NCBI GenBank assembly: GCA_955652265.1
Contig: CATPBD010000051.1
Coordinates: forward strand, 1-5,105
Length of the DNA stretch: 5,105 nt
Direction: 5' to 3'
Source: an uncultured Gemmatimonadaceae bacterium
GTDB taxonomy: Bacteria; Gemmatimonadota; Gemmatimonadetes; Gemmatimonadales; Gemmatimonadaceae
Shown here: positions 1-5,105 of the stretch, piece after piece
How the letters are laid out: every line of letters begins with the position of its first letter
How positions within the stretch are numbered: position 1 is the first letter of the stretch
The notes under the pieces: generated by a model
Seen by the model: the letters and a program-made list of their open reading frames with translations, nothing else
The model's database searches: none
What the model was told of the DNA's origin: nothing
Translations under genes and position numbers: made by a program

Positions 1-1473
1 CTGGTCACCTGGTGGATGGACATAGCCGATCATCCCCTCGCGCTAAGCAAGCCCCAGGCACAATTCCTCATTCCCGCTCCGCTGACGAGCCGGCAGGTGA
101 TGCTGTTCAAGCTCCTCACAACCCTGCCTGTCTTGCTGTGGAGCTCGCTCGTCATGGGCATCATTTTTCGCGGCGGATTTTCTCCGCATGCCGCTCAGAG
201 AATCCTTACCGCTTTCGTCATCATCAGTGCGCTGCAATTCCAGCGAATTGGGGCCGCGCTCGCACGCACGCCAACGCATGACGGTGGTACTTCGCCGCTA
301 ATTATCATCGTTGCAGTAGTGCGGATGTGGCTCGTGGCCGCGACGGTGGTTGCTGTCGCACAGATGGCGTCGGTTGCCGCCGAGCACGGGCTGTTCGGAT
401 TTGACAAGATGGGGATTCCACTAGCGCTTGCCTACCAGCTGCCATGGTCGCTCGTCGCGTGGCCATTCCACGCACTGCTCGCTCCCGCATACGCGCAAAC
501 TCTGCCCGCATTCGCTTCAGCGATCGCTGTCGCTCTTCTCATCGTGGCGATCGAGGCCGCCCTCGTCTTGCAGGCGGAGCCCGAATGGGACCGCATTGGA
601 ATCGCCCGCACCCGACAGGAGAAACTCAATGCTCGGGGATCAAAGACGCGAAGCAGAAGCTCGGAGGGCTCCCTGTGGGAGAATTATATCATCGGCCTCT
701 TCAAGGGGCCGGCGGCCGCGATCACGTGGAAAAATCTGATCGCGAGCAAACGCCTGCAGATTCGGCGACCCGGATTGCTGTCCATCGGCGTTCCGCTCGT
801 TCTCGCCGCGGTTCTGCTGCCCCCATTGCGAGCCCAGACGGCATTGGCGACCGGTATGGCTGGTGCATGGGCGGGAATTCTGCTCTTCGTGGGACCCCAA
901 TACGTGCGCAACGATCTGCGACTCGATCTGCCGCGGCTTCGGCTACTGCGTACCTATCCACTTACCAGTATGGAGCTCTGCGTCGCCGAGGTCGGAGCGA
1001 GCGTCGCCGTGCTCCTCATACTGCAGTTCGTCATGCTGATCCTATCGACCCCATTGCTTGTTTTCAACCCGAAACTAACGCTAGGTGCGGGACGCATTCT
1101 GGCCCTAGCGATCGCCCTTGCATGTCTGCTTCCGGGGATGACTGCGATGAATGTCTCTGGGCAGAATCTCTTCGCGGTCGTTTTTCCCAAGTGGACGACG
1201 CTCGGCACGAAGAAGCCGAGCAGAACGACGAATCCGGGACAGGTTTATTTCTCTCTGCTGATCTCGGTGGTTGTCTTCCTTCTCTCGATGATCGTTCCGG
1301 CGATTGCCGCAGGCGGGGTCGCGTACCTGGTATGGCCGTTCGGCTATTCGGCCGCGATGATCTCGGCCGCGCTCGTGGCCGGCGCGATCGCGCTCGGTGA
1401 GGCCGCGCTGGTTCTAAAGTGGATGGCTGCGTTCTTTAATCGCGTGGATCTCGCGTCGGTTACCGGCGAGTAG
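1..1473 (+). CDS. Putative ABC exporter, membrane subunit (PF16962-like), 5' truncated
   Basis: The reading frame is open from base 1, so the gene starts upstream; the ATG at 16 lies inside it and is not a credible start. About 490 residues are visible. The opening segment, with a polar stretch leading into QFLIPAPLTSRQV and then a hydrophobic helix (visible residues about 19-55), fits the start of the putative ABC exporter family, which carries a similar 'FPAP.(S/T)RRQ' segment. About ten hydrophobic helices follow, interrupted by a basic, probably cytoplasmic loop (about residues 195-255). Further family-like segments are R-N-D-L-R-L-D-L plus L-R-T-Y-P-L (about 303-320) and Q-N-L-F-A-V-V-F-P-K-W (about 388-398). 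No Walker motifs are present, so an ATPase partner would be separate, perhaps just upstream. The substrate is unknown. Family assignment rests on remembered motifs; membrane character is certain. Confidence 0.8.
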   Translation: MVTWWMDIADHPLALSKPQAQFLIPAPLTSRQVMLFKLLTTLPVLLWSSLVMGIIFRGGFSPHAAQRILTAFVIISALQFQRIGAALARTPTHDGGTSPLIIIVAVVRMWLVAATVVAVAQMASVAAEHGLFGFDKMGIPLALAYQLPWSLVAWPFHALLAPAYAQTLPAFASAIAVALLIVAIEAALVLQAEPEWDRIGIARTRQEKLNARGSKTRSRSSEGSLWENYIIGLFKGPAAAITWKNLIASKRLQIRRPGLLSIGVPLVLAAVLLPPLRAQTALATGMAGAWAGILLFVGPQYVRNDLRLDLPRLRLLRTYPLTSMELCVAEVGASVAVLLILQFVMLILSTPLLVFNPKLTLGAGRILALAIALACLLPGMTAMNVSGQNLFAVVFPKWTTLGTKKPSRTTNPGQVYFSLLISVVVFLLSMIVPAIAAGGVAYLVWPFGYSAAMISAALVAGAIALGEAALVLKWMAAFFNRVDLASVTGE

Positions 1474-1484
1474 AGCGCTCGCGA

Positions 1485-2546
1485 ATGCATAGCGCATCGT
1501 TCGGTGGAGTCGCGGCCGCGATCTTACTCGCCACTCGGTTATTGTCAGCTCACGAGCCGGCACACGGCCAACAGCCATCAATCCTGGTCGTCACCGTGAT
1601 CGATTCCGGCGCCCGCTATCCGCTCGTCAATGCCGACGTGATCGATCTCGCCACCGGCCAGCACAGGTTCACCGACGAGCGCGGGCAGGCGCGGGTCGCC
1701 TGGCCGAGCGATGGTCAACTGCAGCTGCGAGTTCGCCAGGTGGGATACCAGCCCGTTAAGCGCACGTTACGGCAGGCGACCACATCCGACGGTGCCACAA
1801 CATTCGCGATGAACAAAGTCGCGTACGTGATCTCAGCGGTCAGATCCACCAGTCATTGCGCCACTCCTGCCGATTCCGCCTCACTCGATGTGTCGCTGTC
1901 CGAGCTCGATCAGCTCAAGCAGGCGGCCGAGAAGTACGATCAGTTCCGTAGACTCTTTCCGTTCGACGCGACCGTTGAGCGTCGAACTGCGGCGATTCCC
2001 CGGAACGGAATCGTCAAGCGGATCACCACGGCCAGGGAGAAGTTCCGCTCTGAAAACTGGGAGATGGCGTACCGACCGGGCGATATCATCGAATACGAAC
2101 GGGGCGGCTTCACCGTTCCCATTCTCTTTCTCTCGACCCTCGGCGACTCGGTGTTCTGGGGGCATCACTGCTTCATCGCCCGCGGAGTCGAGTGGTACCA
2201 GGCATCACGCGTCGTGCGCCTCGAGTTCTCTCCCAGCACCGATGTAACCGGCCCCGACTATGCTGGAGCGGCGCTTCTCGACTCGGCCACCAGCTATCTC
2301 GTCCGGGTCGACTTTCACCTGGCCAACCTCGGTAATCGAAACGGGCCGAAGAGGCTGGAAGGCTACATCACCTTCATGTCGCCTTCTCCTTTCGTGATGA
2401 TGCCGGACACGACGGCGGCGATATGGTGGCTGCGAAGCGTCAGCGATACCGCGTGGGGAAATCCGGATTACGCCCAGCGTCTCAACGTTGAAGAGCTCAA
2501 GTATCGAAAGGAGACGCCGCCCGGGTACGAGAAGGTCAAACAGTAG
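1485..2546 (+). CDS. Exported protein with carboxypeptidase-regulatory-like domain, function unknown
   Basis: 353 residues. The N-terminus is a signal peptide: a short polar start, a hydrophobic core at about residues 8-21, then a likely cleavage near 28-31 (AHGQQ). The mature protein should be periplasmic or outer-membrane associated. Residues about 32-110 read as a carboxypeptidase-regulatory-like beta-sandwich: alternating strands, 'LVNADVIDLATG', then 'TDERGQARV' and 'LRVRQVGYQP', the usual pattern in which a turn supplies 'T(D/N)..G' and a later strand carries 'vGY'. The C-terminal part (about 195-335) is strand-rich, with 'VRLEFSP' and 'LLDSATSYLVRVDF', like the 'F-P...G...lD..t..L.rv.f' pattern that often follows this domain in environmental bacteria. 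The only two cysteines are C125 and C229, which could pair. The gene lies 11 nt after the exporter gene, so the two are probably co-transcribed. The ribosome site is weak (GAG within the stop-codon region). No enzymatic motif was seen. Confidence 0.78.
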   Translation: MHSASFGGVAAAILLATRLLSAHEPAHGQQPSILVVTVIDSGARYPLVNADVIDLATGQHRFTDERGQARVAWPSDGQLQLRVRQVGYQPVKRTLRQATTSDGATTFAMNKVAYVISAVRSTSHCATPADSASLDVSLSELDQLKQAAEKYDQFRRLFPFDATVERRTAAIPRNGIVKRITTAREKFRSENWEMAYRPGDIIEYERGGFTVPILFLSTLGDSVFWGHHCFIARGVEWYQASRVVRLEFSPSTDVTGPDYAGAALLDSATSYLVRVDFHLANLGNRNGPKRLEGYITFMSPSPFVMMPDTTAAIWWLRSVSDTAWGNPDYAQRLNVEELKYRKETPPGYEKVKQ

Positions 2547-2551
2547 GGGCA

Positions 2552-2574
2552 GGGGACAGAGTCTGGCCGACCCC
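2552..2574. repeat. REP-like palindromic motif, single copy
   Basis: The spacer after the exported-protein gene begins with GGGGACAGAGTCTGG. It contains the perfect inverted pair CAGA-G-TCTG (2557-2565), flanked by GGGG (2552-2555) and CCCC (2571-2574). A 'GGGGACAGA' box is typical of REP-like elements mobilised by REP-associated tyrosine transposases in many environmental genomes. Only one copy is in this window, so repeat status cannot be shown here. It could equally act as a small RNA hairpin after the gene. Confidence 0.3.
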
Positions 2575-2613
2575 GACCAACACCAATACCTTTTCCGTCC
2601 GACCAAAAACAAC

Positions 2614-2618
2614 AGGAG
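2614..2618 (+). promoter_or_regulatory. Shine-Dalgarno site of the DUF4242 gene
   Basis: AGGAG lies 5 nt before the ATG at 2624 and fixes that start. The preceding leader (about 2575-2613) is rich in C and A and should be weakly structured. I could not identify a convincing promoter in it. Confidence 0.8.
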
Positions 2619-2623
2619 CCGCA

Positions 2624-2911
2624 ATGCCGCAATTTCTCATCGAGCGCCAAATCCCCGGCGCCGGCAAACTCTCCAGCGACGAGCTCAAGTCGATCTCGCA
2701 GAAATCATGTGGCGTGCTGCGCGAAATGAATCGCACCGGGAAAGACGTCCAATGGGTCCAGAGCTATGTCACCGGCGACAAGATCTTCTGCGTCTACAAC
2801 GCCCCGAACGCGAAAGCGGTGAAGGAGCACGCGGAGAAGGGCGGTTTTCCCGCCAACAGCATCATGCCGGTGATGCGCACCATAAGCCCGATCACCGCCG
2901 AGACCGGCTGA
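2624..2911 (+). CDS. DUF4242 family protein (SCO4226-like, possible nickel-binding)
   Basis: 95 residues, full length for the family, with no signal peptide or membrane segment, so cytoplasmic. The family pattern is visible end to end: 'FLIERQIPGAGKLS' (4-17), 'QWVQSYVTGDKIFCVYNAP' (43-61) with cysteine C56, 'VKEHAEKGGFPAN' (66-78) with E68 and H69, and a closing 'ISPITAE' (87-93). The fold is a ferredoxin-like alpha/beta barrel. The characterised relative SCO4226 of Streptomyces binds nickel, so metal binding is possible here but is only transferred by family. A strong AGGAG site precedes it. It sits 77 nt after the exported-protein gene and could have its own promoter. It ends 4 nt from the convergent lipoprotein gene. 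The biological role of the family is not settled. Confidence 0.85.
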   Translation: MPQFLIERQIPGAGKLSSDELKSISQKSCGVLREMNRTGKDVQWVQSYVTGDKIFCVYNAPNAKAVKEHAEKGGFPANSIMPVMRTISPITAETG

Positions 2912-2913
2912 TC
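2890..2913. terminator. Possible bidirectional hairpin at the convergent gene ends
   Basis: GATCA (2890-2894) pairs with TGATC (2909-2913) and GCCG (2897-2900) with CGGC (2905-2908), leaving a CC bulge and an AGAC loop. It overlaps the stop codon of the DUF4242 gene and ends 2 nt short of the stop codon of the convergent lipoprotein gene. On the + strand it is followed by a pyrimidine-rich stretch (TCTTACTTTCTCC) rather than a clean T-run, so intrinsic termination would be weak. It is the only hairpin I see at this junction. Confidence 0.3.
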
Positions 2914-2915
2914 TC

Positions 2916-3317
2916 TTACTTTCTCCTGACTTCGATCACGCCACTGGTACCGCCCTGCGACCCGAATCTGCCTCCTGCCTCGGTACTGCTGTAATAACGG
3001 ACATTGGCTACCTGACTGGCATAGAGGTTACGAAGCGAGTCGAGTTCGCCGTACAGGTGCCCGTCGACGAATACCACCGGGAACTCGTTCGCTCGGGGGC
3101 TGAAGGTCGTCCCACGCGAGGTCAGCCAGTTCGGACGCAGGCGTGATATGGCGTCGTACAGAGTCCCGACGTCGACGTTGGCCGCGGTCATCTCCTCGGC
3201 AGTCAGGAGGGTAGCGCTTCGAGCCGGCGGTGTAACTGAGGTACCGGATGTGCCGCTGGCAGGGGCACAGCCCAGAATGGCCGCGACTGCAATCAGATGA
3301 AGATATTTGATCGACAT
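2916..3317 (-). CDS. Small lipoprotein with stand-alone TonB-plug-like domain (copy 2, distal)
   Basis: 133 residues from the ATG at 3317. That start is chosen over an in-frame ATG at 3347 because GGGAG (3327-3331) lies 9 nt before it and the signal peptide begins there. A lipobox I-L-G-C puts the lipidated cysteine at C17, followed by a Gly/Ser/Thr/Pro-rich linker (18-36). The folded part (about 37-133) has 'ISRLRPNWL', 'FVDGHLYGELDSLRNL', 'RYYSSTEA' and an end of 'RFGSQGGTSGVIEV'. This last pattern resembles the end of the plug domain of TonB-dependent receptors (YG..G..GVI.I.TK), and V-D-G matches the earlier plug strand. No beta-barrel follows, so it is not a transporter by itself. It is paralogous to the gene immediately upstream in the same operon. 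Placement in the outer-membrane or periplasmic envelope is inferred from the lipobox. Function is unknown; interaction with an outer-membrane receptor is speculation. Confidence 0.78.
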   Translation of the reverse strand: MSIKYLHLIAVAAILGCAPASGTSGTSVTPPARSATLLTAEEMTAANVDVGTLYDAISRLRPNWLTSRGTTFSPRANEFPVVFVDGHLYGELDSLRNLYASQVANVRYYSSTEAGGRFGSQGGTSGVIEVRRK

Positions 3318-3318
3318 T

Positions 3319-3354
3319 TTATTGTTCTCCCAGTTTGGCCAGCGCATGGGTCAT
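3319..3354 (-). pseudogene. 11-codon mini-ORF, probable relic of a duplicated ruvA 3' end
   Basis: ATG at 3354 overlaps the stop of the upstream lipoprotein gene by 4 nt (ATGA). The frame reads MTHALAKLGEQ and stops with TAA one nucleotide before the ATG of the downstream lipoprotein gene. Its end matches the RuvA C-terminus: ALAKLGEQ-stop against ALSKLGGR-stop, with 19 of 27 bases identical counted by eye. In both places AAACTGGGAG supplies the Shine-Dalgarno for the next lipoprotein gene. I read it as the scar of a tandem duplication. A translated coupling mini-cistron is an alternative, but it has no good ribosome site of its own. Confidence 0.45.
3327..3331 (-). promoter_or_regulatory. 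Shine-Dalgarno site of the distal lipoprotein gene
   Basis: GGGAG on the - strand is spaced 9 nt from the ATG at 3317. It decides the start in favour of 3317 and sits inside the mini-ORF that resembles the RuvA tail. Confidence 0.75.
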
Positions 3355-3731
3355 TTCATAGTTATCTCGATGGCACCCGACGAGCCCTGCGTCCCGTACT
3401 TCGTGGCAGCGTCGCTCGCACTGTAATACCGGATCTCGCGGATCTGGGACGCTACGATGTTTCGGAGCGACGAAATGTCTCCGTACTGCTGCCCGTTGAC
3501 GTAAACGGTGGGGTAGTCGCTCGTTGCGAGGTTGACCGACGTGCGCCCACGGGACCTGAGAAAGGTCGGACGCACTCTCGAGATCACCTCGTACGCGTTC
3601 GCGGCATTCGAAGCCGTAACCTCCTGCTCGGTGATCAGATTGGAATCGTGGCGCACGCCGGCCGCCGTTGTGCCGGTGGTCGCGCACGCGATCGACGCGG
3701 CAAGCGCGCCAACAAGGAAATTGATGCGCAT
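3351..3731 (-). CDS. Small lipoprotein with stand-alone TonB-plug-like domain (copy 1, proximal to ruvA)
   Basis: 126 residues from the ATG at 3731. Two adjacent ATG codons (3734 and 3731) are possible; GGGAGG at 3738-3743 stands 3 nt from the first and 6 nt from the second, favouring the second. The N-terminus is a short signal peptide with S-I-A-C at C16. Serine at -3 makes the lipobox less typical than in the sister gene. The folded part (about 33-126) contains 'EVISRVRPTFLRSRG', 'VYVNGQQYGDISSLRNI', 'REIRYYSASDA' and the closing 'KYGTQGSSGAIEI', again plug-domain-like. By eye roughly half the residues match the distal copy across about 90 positions. The start overlaps the ruvA stop, so translation is probably coupled to ruvA. 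Its frame stays open far upstream through ruvA, but that part is a shadow. Function is unknown. Confidence 0.78.
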   Translation of the reverse strand: MRINFLVGALAASIACATTGTTAAGVRHDSNLITEQEVTASNAANAYEVISRVRPTFLRSRGRTSVNLATSDYPTVYVNGQQYGDISSLRNIVASQIREIRYYSASDAATKYGTQGSSGAIEITMK

Positions 3732-4330
3732 CATCTGCCTCCCAGTTTTGACAGGGCGGCGCGAATGATCTCCGCCACCGACTTTGAAGGTGCACCGGCA
3801 TCGAGCGCCGCGCGAACTCCACGGTCCGCATCCGCGCTGGAATAGCCAAGAGAGACGAGCGCGCGCAAGGCGTCGTCCGCCGCCGCGCTCGGCGCCGCCG
3901 CCGAGGTTCCGGTGGTTTCGCCCAGCCCGTCCAGCTTGTCCCCGAGATCGAGTATGAGCCGCTCGGCCTTCTTTCTCCCCACCCGAGGAACACTCTGAAG
4001 GGTTGGGATATCCTTCTCGCGTATTGCCCGAATGAGCCGTGTGGCCGATAGCGCCGACAACATCCCAATGGCGAGCGCGGGTCCCACGCCATTCGCGGTG
4101 AGCAGCTTCTCGAACAATCGCTTCTCGAACACGCTCACGAATCCGAACAGCTGCCAGGAATCCTCCTTCACCACGAGCGATGTGTGCAACGTCACCTCCT
4201 CGCCCGTGCGCGGCAGCGTCTCGTAAACGCTGAGTGGAATCGTCAGCTCGTAACCGACGCCTCCGCTCGTCATCACCTCGAGCGAGTCGAGGTCCTTGGC
4301 AACCAGCTTCCCTTCGATGAGCCCGATCAA
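3731..4330 (-). CDS. ruvA: Holliday junction branch migration protein RuvA
   Basis: 199 residues, normal length. RuvA binds the four-way Holliday junction as a tetramer and loads the RuvB motor for branch migration. Domain I, an OB fold (about 1-62), opens with 'MIGLIEGKL' and includes 'VGYEL' and the 'KEDSWQLFGF' segment carrying the acidic pin pair E56-D57. Domain II (about 70-135) has two helix-hairpin-helix motifs, 'ANGVGPALA' (79-87) and 'VPRVGRKKAERLI' (114-126). An Ala/Thr-rich flexible linker (138-152) leads to domain III (153-199), the RuvB-contacting three-helix bundle. Two departures from the usual consensus are A85 where Lys is common (GVGPK) and R116 where Gly is common (PG.GKK). 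The start is TTG at 4330, overlapping the ruvC stop by 4 nt (TTGA); the family start M-I-G supports it and the next ATG is codon 20. No strong Shine-Dalgarno precedes it, suggesting translational coupling to ruvC. Confidence 0.96.
   Translation of the reverse strand: MIGLIEGKLVAKDLDSLEVMTSGGVGYELTIPLSVYETLPRTGEEVTLHTSLVVKEDSWQLFGFVSVFEKRLFEKLLTANGVGPALAIGMLSALSATRLIRAIREKDIPTLQSVPRVGRKKAERLILDLGDKLDGLGETTGTSAAAPSAAADDALRALVSLGYSSADADRGVRAALDAGAPSKSVAEIIRAALSKLGGR
3738..3743 (-). promoter_or_regulatory. Shine-Dalgarno inside the ruvA end, deciding between two ATGs
   Basis: GGGAGG on the - strand encodes part of the last RuvA residues and serves the following lipoprotein gene. Its 6-nt spacing supports the ATG at 3731 over the one at 3734. 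Confidence 0.75.
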
Positions 4331-4854
4331 CGGACAGAAAACCTGATTGGCTCGATCTTCGGCAGATCGGGCGCCAGCGCGAAGGCGAGCGCGGCAGCCA
4401 CGCCATCAGCCGCATCGGTTGGTTGCGGCGCCGATTTCAATCTCAGTAGTCGCATCACCATGAACTGCACCTGGACTTTTGTTGCTGAACCCGTACCCGC
4501 TACTGCCTTCTTGATCTCCGATGGCGGGTATTCGTGGATCTCGATTCCCGCCTGCGCCCCCGCGAGCAGTATCACTCCGCGCGCGTGGCCGAGTACGACG
4601 GTAGTGCGCACGTTGCGGGCGTAGAAGATGTCTTCGATGGAGAGAATCGTCGGCTTGTGCCGGCGAATCAGCTCTGCCACGCCGTCGTGGATCTCCGCCA
4701 GTCTTTGCGCCAAGGCATCGCGCGGCCTGGTGCGAATCACTCCGCATTCGACGAGTGTCAGCGGATTCCGCCCTTCTTTGCGAACTACCCCGTAACCAGT
4801 GACCGCGGTGCCCGGATCGATCCCAAGGACCACGACGGGTCCGGACTCACGCAC
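4327..4854 (-). CDS. ruvC: Crossover junction endodeoxyribonuclease RuvC
   Basis: 175 residues, normal length. RuvC is the dimeric, Mg-dependent resolvase that cuts Holliday junctions symmetrically, working with RuvAB. The RNase H-like fold and all four catalytic acids are visible: D13 in 'GIDPGTAVTGYGV', E74 in 'SIEDIFYARN', and D147 and D150 in 'PTDAADGVAAAL', corresponding to D7, E66, D138 and D141 of the E. coli enzyme. 'GHARGVILLAG' (89-99) and 'YPPSEIKKAVAGTG' (109-122) are also typical. The start is GTG at 4854, overlapping the yebC end by 8 nt; an in-frame TGA two codons upstream rules out a longer form. The gene lies in the common order yebC-ruvC-ruvA. The enzyme appears intact and active. 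Confidence 0.97.
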   Translation of the reverse strand: MRESGPVVVLGIDPGTAVTGYGVVRKEGRNPLTLVECGVIRTRPRDALAQRLAEIHDGVAELIRRHKPTILSIEDIFYARNVRTTVVLGHARGVILLAGAQAGIEIHEYPPSEIKKAVAGTGSATKVQVQFMVMRLLRLKSAPQPTDAADGVAAALAFALAPDLPKIEPIRFSVR

Positions 4855-5105
4855 CGGTCATCTGCTCGACGTCCATGTCGAAGTTCGCCGACACTTTTTG
4901 GACGTCGTCCAGGTCCTCGAGCTCTTCGAGGAGCTTTATCACCGACTCAGCGTTCTTCCCCGCGACGTGCACGGTGCTCTTGGGAATGAAGGCGACTTCC
5001 GCCTCGACCATCTCGAATCCGGCCTTCTCGAGCCCGGCTTGCACGTTGTGCATCGAGTGCGGATCGGTCGTCACGATGTACTGCTCGCCCTCGACGGTGA
5101 AATCC
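4847..5105 (-). CDS. yebC: YebC/TACO1 family protein, C-terminal part (cut by window end)
   Basis: 85 residues are visible; the frame is open to the window edge, so the start lies beyond it. The GTG at 5074 is an internal valine codon, not a start. The visible part is the family's last domain: 'YIVTTDPHSMHNVQAGLEKAG', then 'EVAFIPKSTV', then 'ESVIKLLEELEDLDDVQKVSANFDM', the near-invariant ending. Family members (about 240-250 aa) were long annotated as transcriptional regulators; YebC and mitochondrial TACO1 are now linked to translation, relieving ribosome stalling at proline-rich stretches. Which role applies here cannot be seen. It is the first visible gene of the - strand operon, immediately before ruvC, a very common arrangement. 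The operon promoter would be upstream of the window end. Confidence 0.95.
   Translation of the reverse strand, partial: DFTVEGEQYIVTTDPHSMHNVQAGLEKAGFEMVEAEVAFIPKSTVHVAGKNAESVIKLLEELEDLDDVQKVSANFDMDVEQMTGA

Noticed and set aside
444..1400. Long open frame of 318 codons on the + strand inside the exporter gene
   Set aside because: It is Arg/Ser/Gly-rich without any domain pattern, and lies in another frame of a gene with clear membrane helices and family motifs. It is a GC-rich shadow.
1473..1480. GAGCGCTC palindrome at the exporter stop codon
   Set aside because: Eight bases with no loop, in GC-rich sequence. It is too short to claim as a binding site or terminator.
2587..2594. TACCTTTT as a -10-like promoter element for the DUF4242 gene
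   Set aside because: It only loosely resembles any -10 consensus, and no matching -35 or -33 element is seen at the right distance.
2573..2606. Direct repeat CCGACCAA (2573-2580 and 2599-2606) before the DUF4242 gene
   Set aside because: Eight bases repeated once in a C/A-rich spacer can occur by chance. There is no dyad symmetry or regulator gene nearby to support an operator.
2205..2624. 139-codon frame on the - strand opposite the exported-protein gene
   Set aside because: Basic, low-complexity composition, no ribosome site, and antisense to a better-supported gene.
3355..4092. Upstream part of the frame that ends in the mini-ORF (starting at 4092)
   Set aside because: It runs in shadow frame through ruvA and the proximal lipoprotein gene with no domain pattern. 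Only its last 11 codons lie at a gene junction.
3735..4415. N-terminal extension of the proximal lipoprotein frame through ruvA and into ruvC
   Set aside because: The extension is very Arg-rich and out of frame with clearly conserved ruvA. The signal peptide and Shine-Dalgarno mark the real start at 3731.
1..5105. CRISPR array, tRNA, rRNA, insertion sequence or riboswitch
   Set aside because: No regularly spaced repeats, tRNA-like cloverleaf, transposase coding or recognisable aptamer was seen on either strand. Spacers are too short to hold most of these.

Overview
The window is GC-rich bacterial DNA (roughly 60% by eye, not computed). It is densely coding, with no gene-free stretch over 100 bases. 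The mixture suggests a Gram-negative, probably soil or freshwater member of Gemmatimonadota or a related phylum. The clues are a PF16962-type putative ABC exporter, a secreted protein with a carboxypeptidase-regulatory-like domain, a DUF4242 protein, and stand-alone small lipoproteins resembling the plug domain of TonB-dependent receptors. The phylum assignment is inference from family content; no marker gene settles it.

The left half reads on the + strand. First comes the C-terminal ~490 residues of a polytopic membrane protein of the putative ABC exporter family, cut by the window start. It is followed 11 nt later by an exported protein of unknown function with an N-terminal carboxypeptidase-regulatory-like beta-sandwich. 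After a 77-nt spacer carrying a REP-like palindromic motif comes a 95-aa DUF4242 protein.

The right half reads on the - strand as one tight operon, in transcription order: yebC (C-terminal part only, cut by the window end), ruvC, ruvA, and two small paralogous lipoprotein genes. yebC and ruvC overlap by 8 nt (GTG start), ruvC and ruvA by 4 nt (TTG start), and ruvA meets the first lipoprotein gene at an ATGATG junction with a strong Shine-Dalgarno sequence inside the ruvA end. RuvC and RuvA process Holliday junctions in recombination repair. RuvB, their motor partner, is not in the window. The two halves converge with only 4 nt between stop codons.

The most unusual region is the tail of the ruv operon. 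Two tandem lipoproteins, about half identical by eye, each end in a Y/F-G-[TS]-Q-G...SG-[AV]-I-E motif like the end of a TonB plug domain. Between them lies an 11-codon mini-ORF whose last residues (ALAKLGEQ) resemble the RuvA C-terminus (ALSKLGGR) in the same phase and at the same distance from the next gene. This looks like a scar of a tandem duplication that included the 3' end of ruvA.
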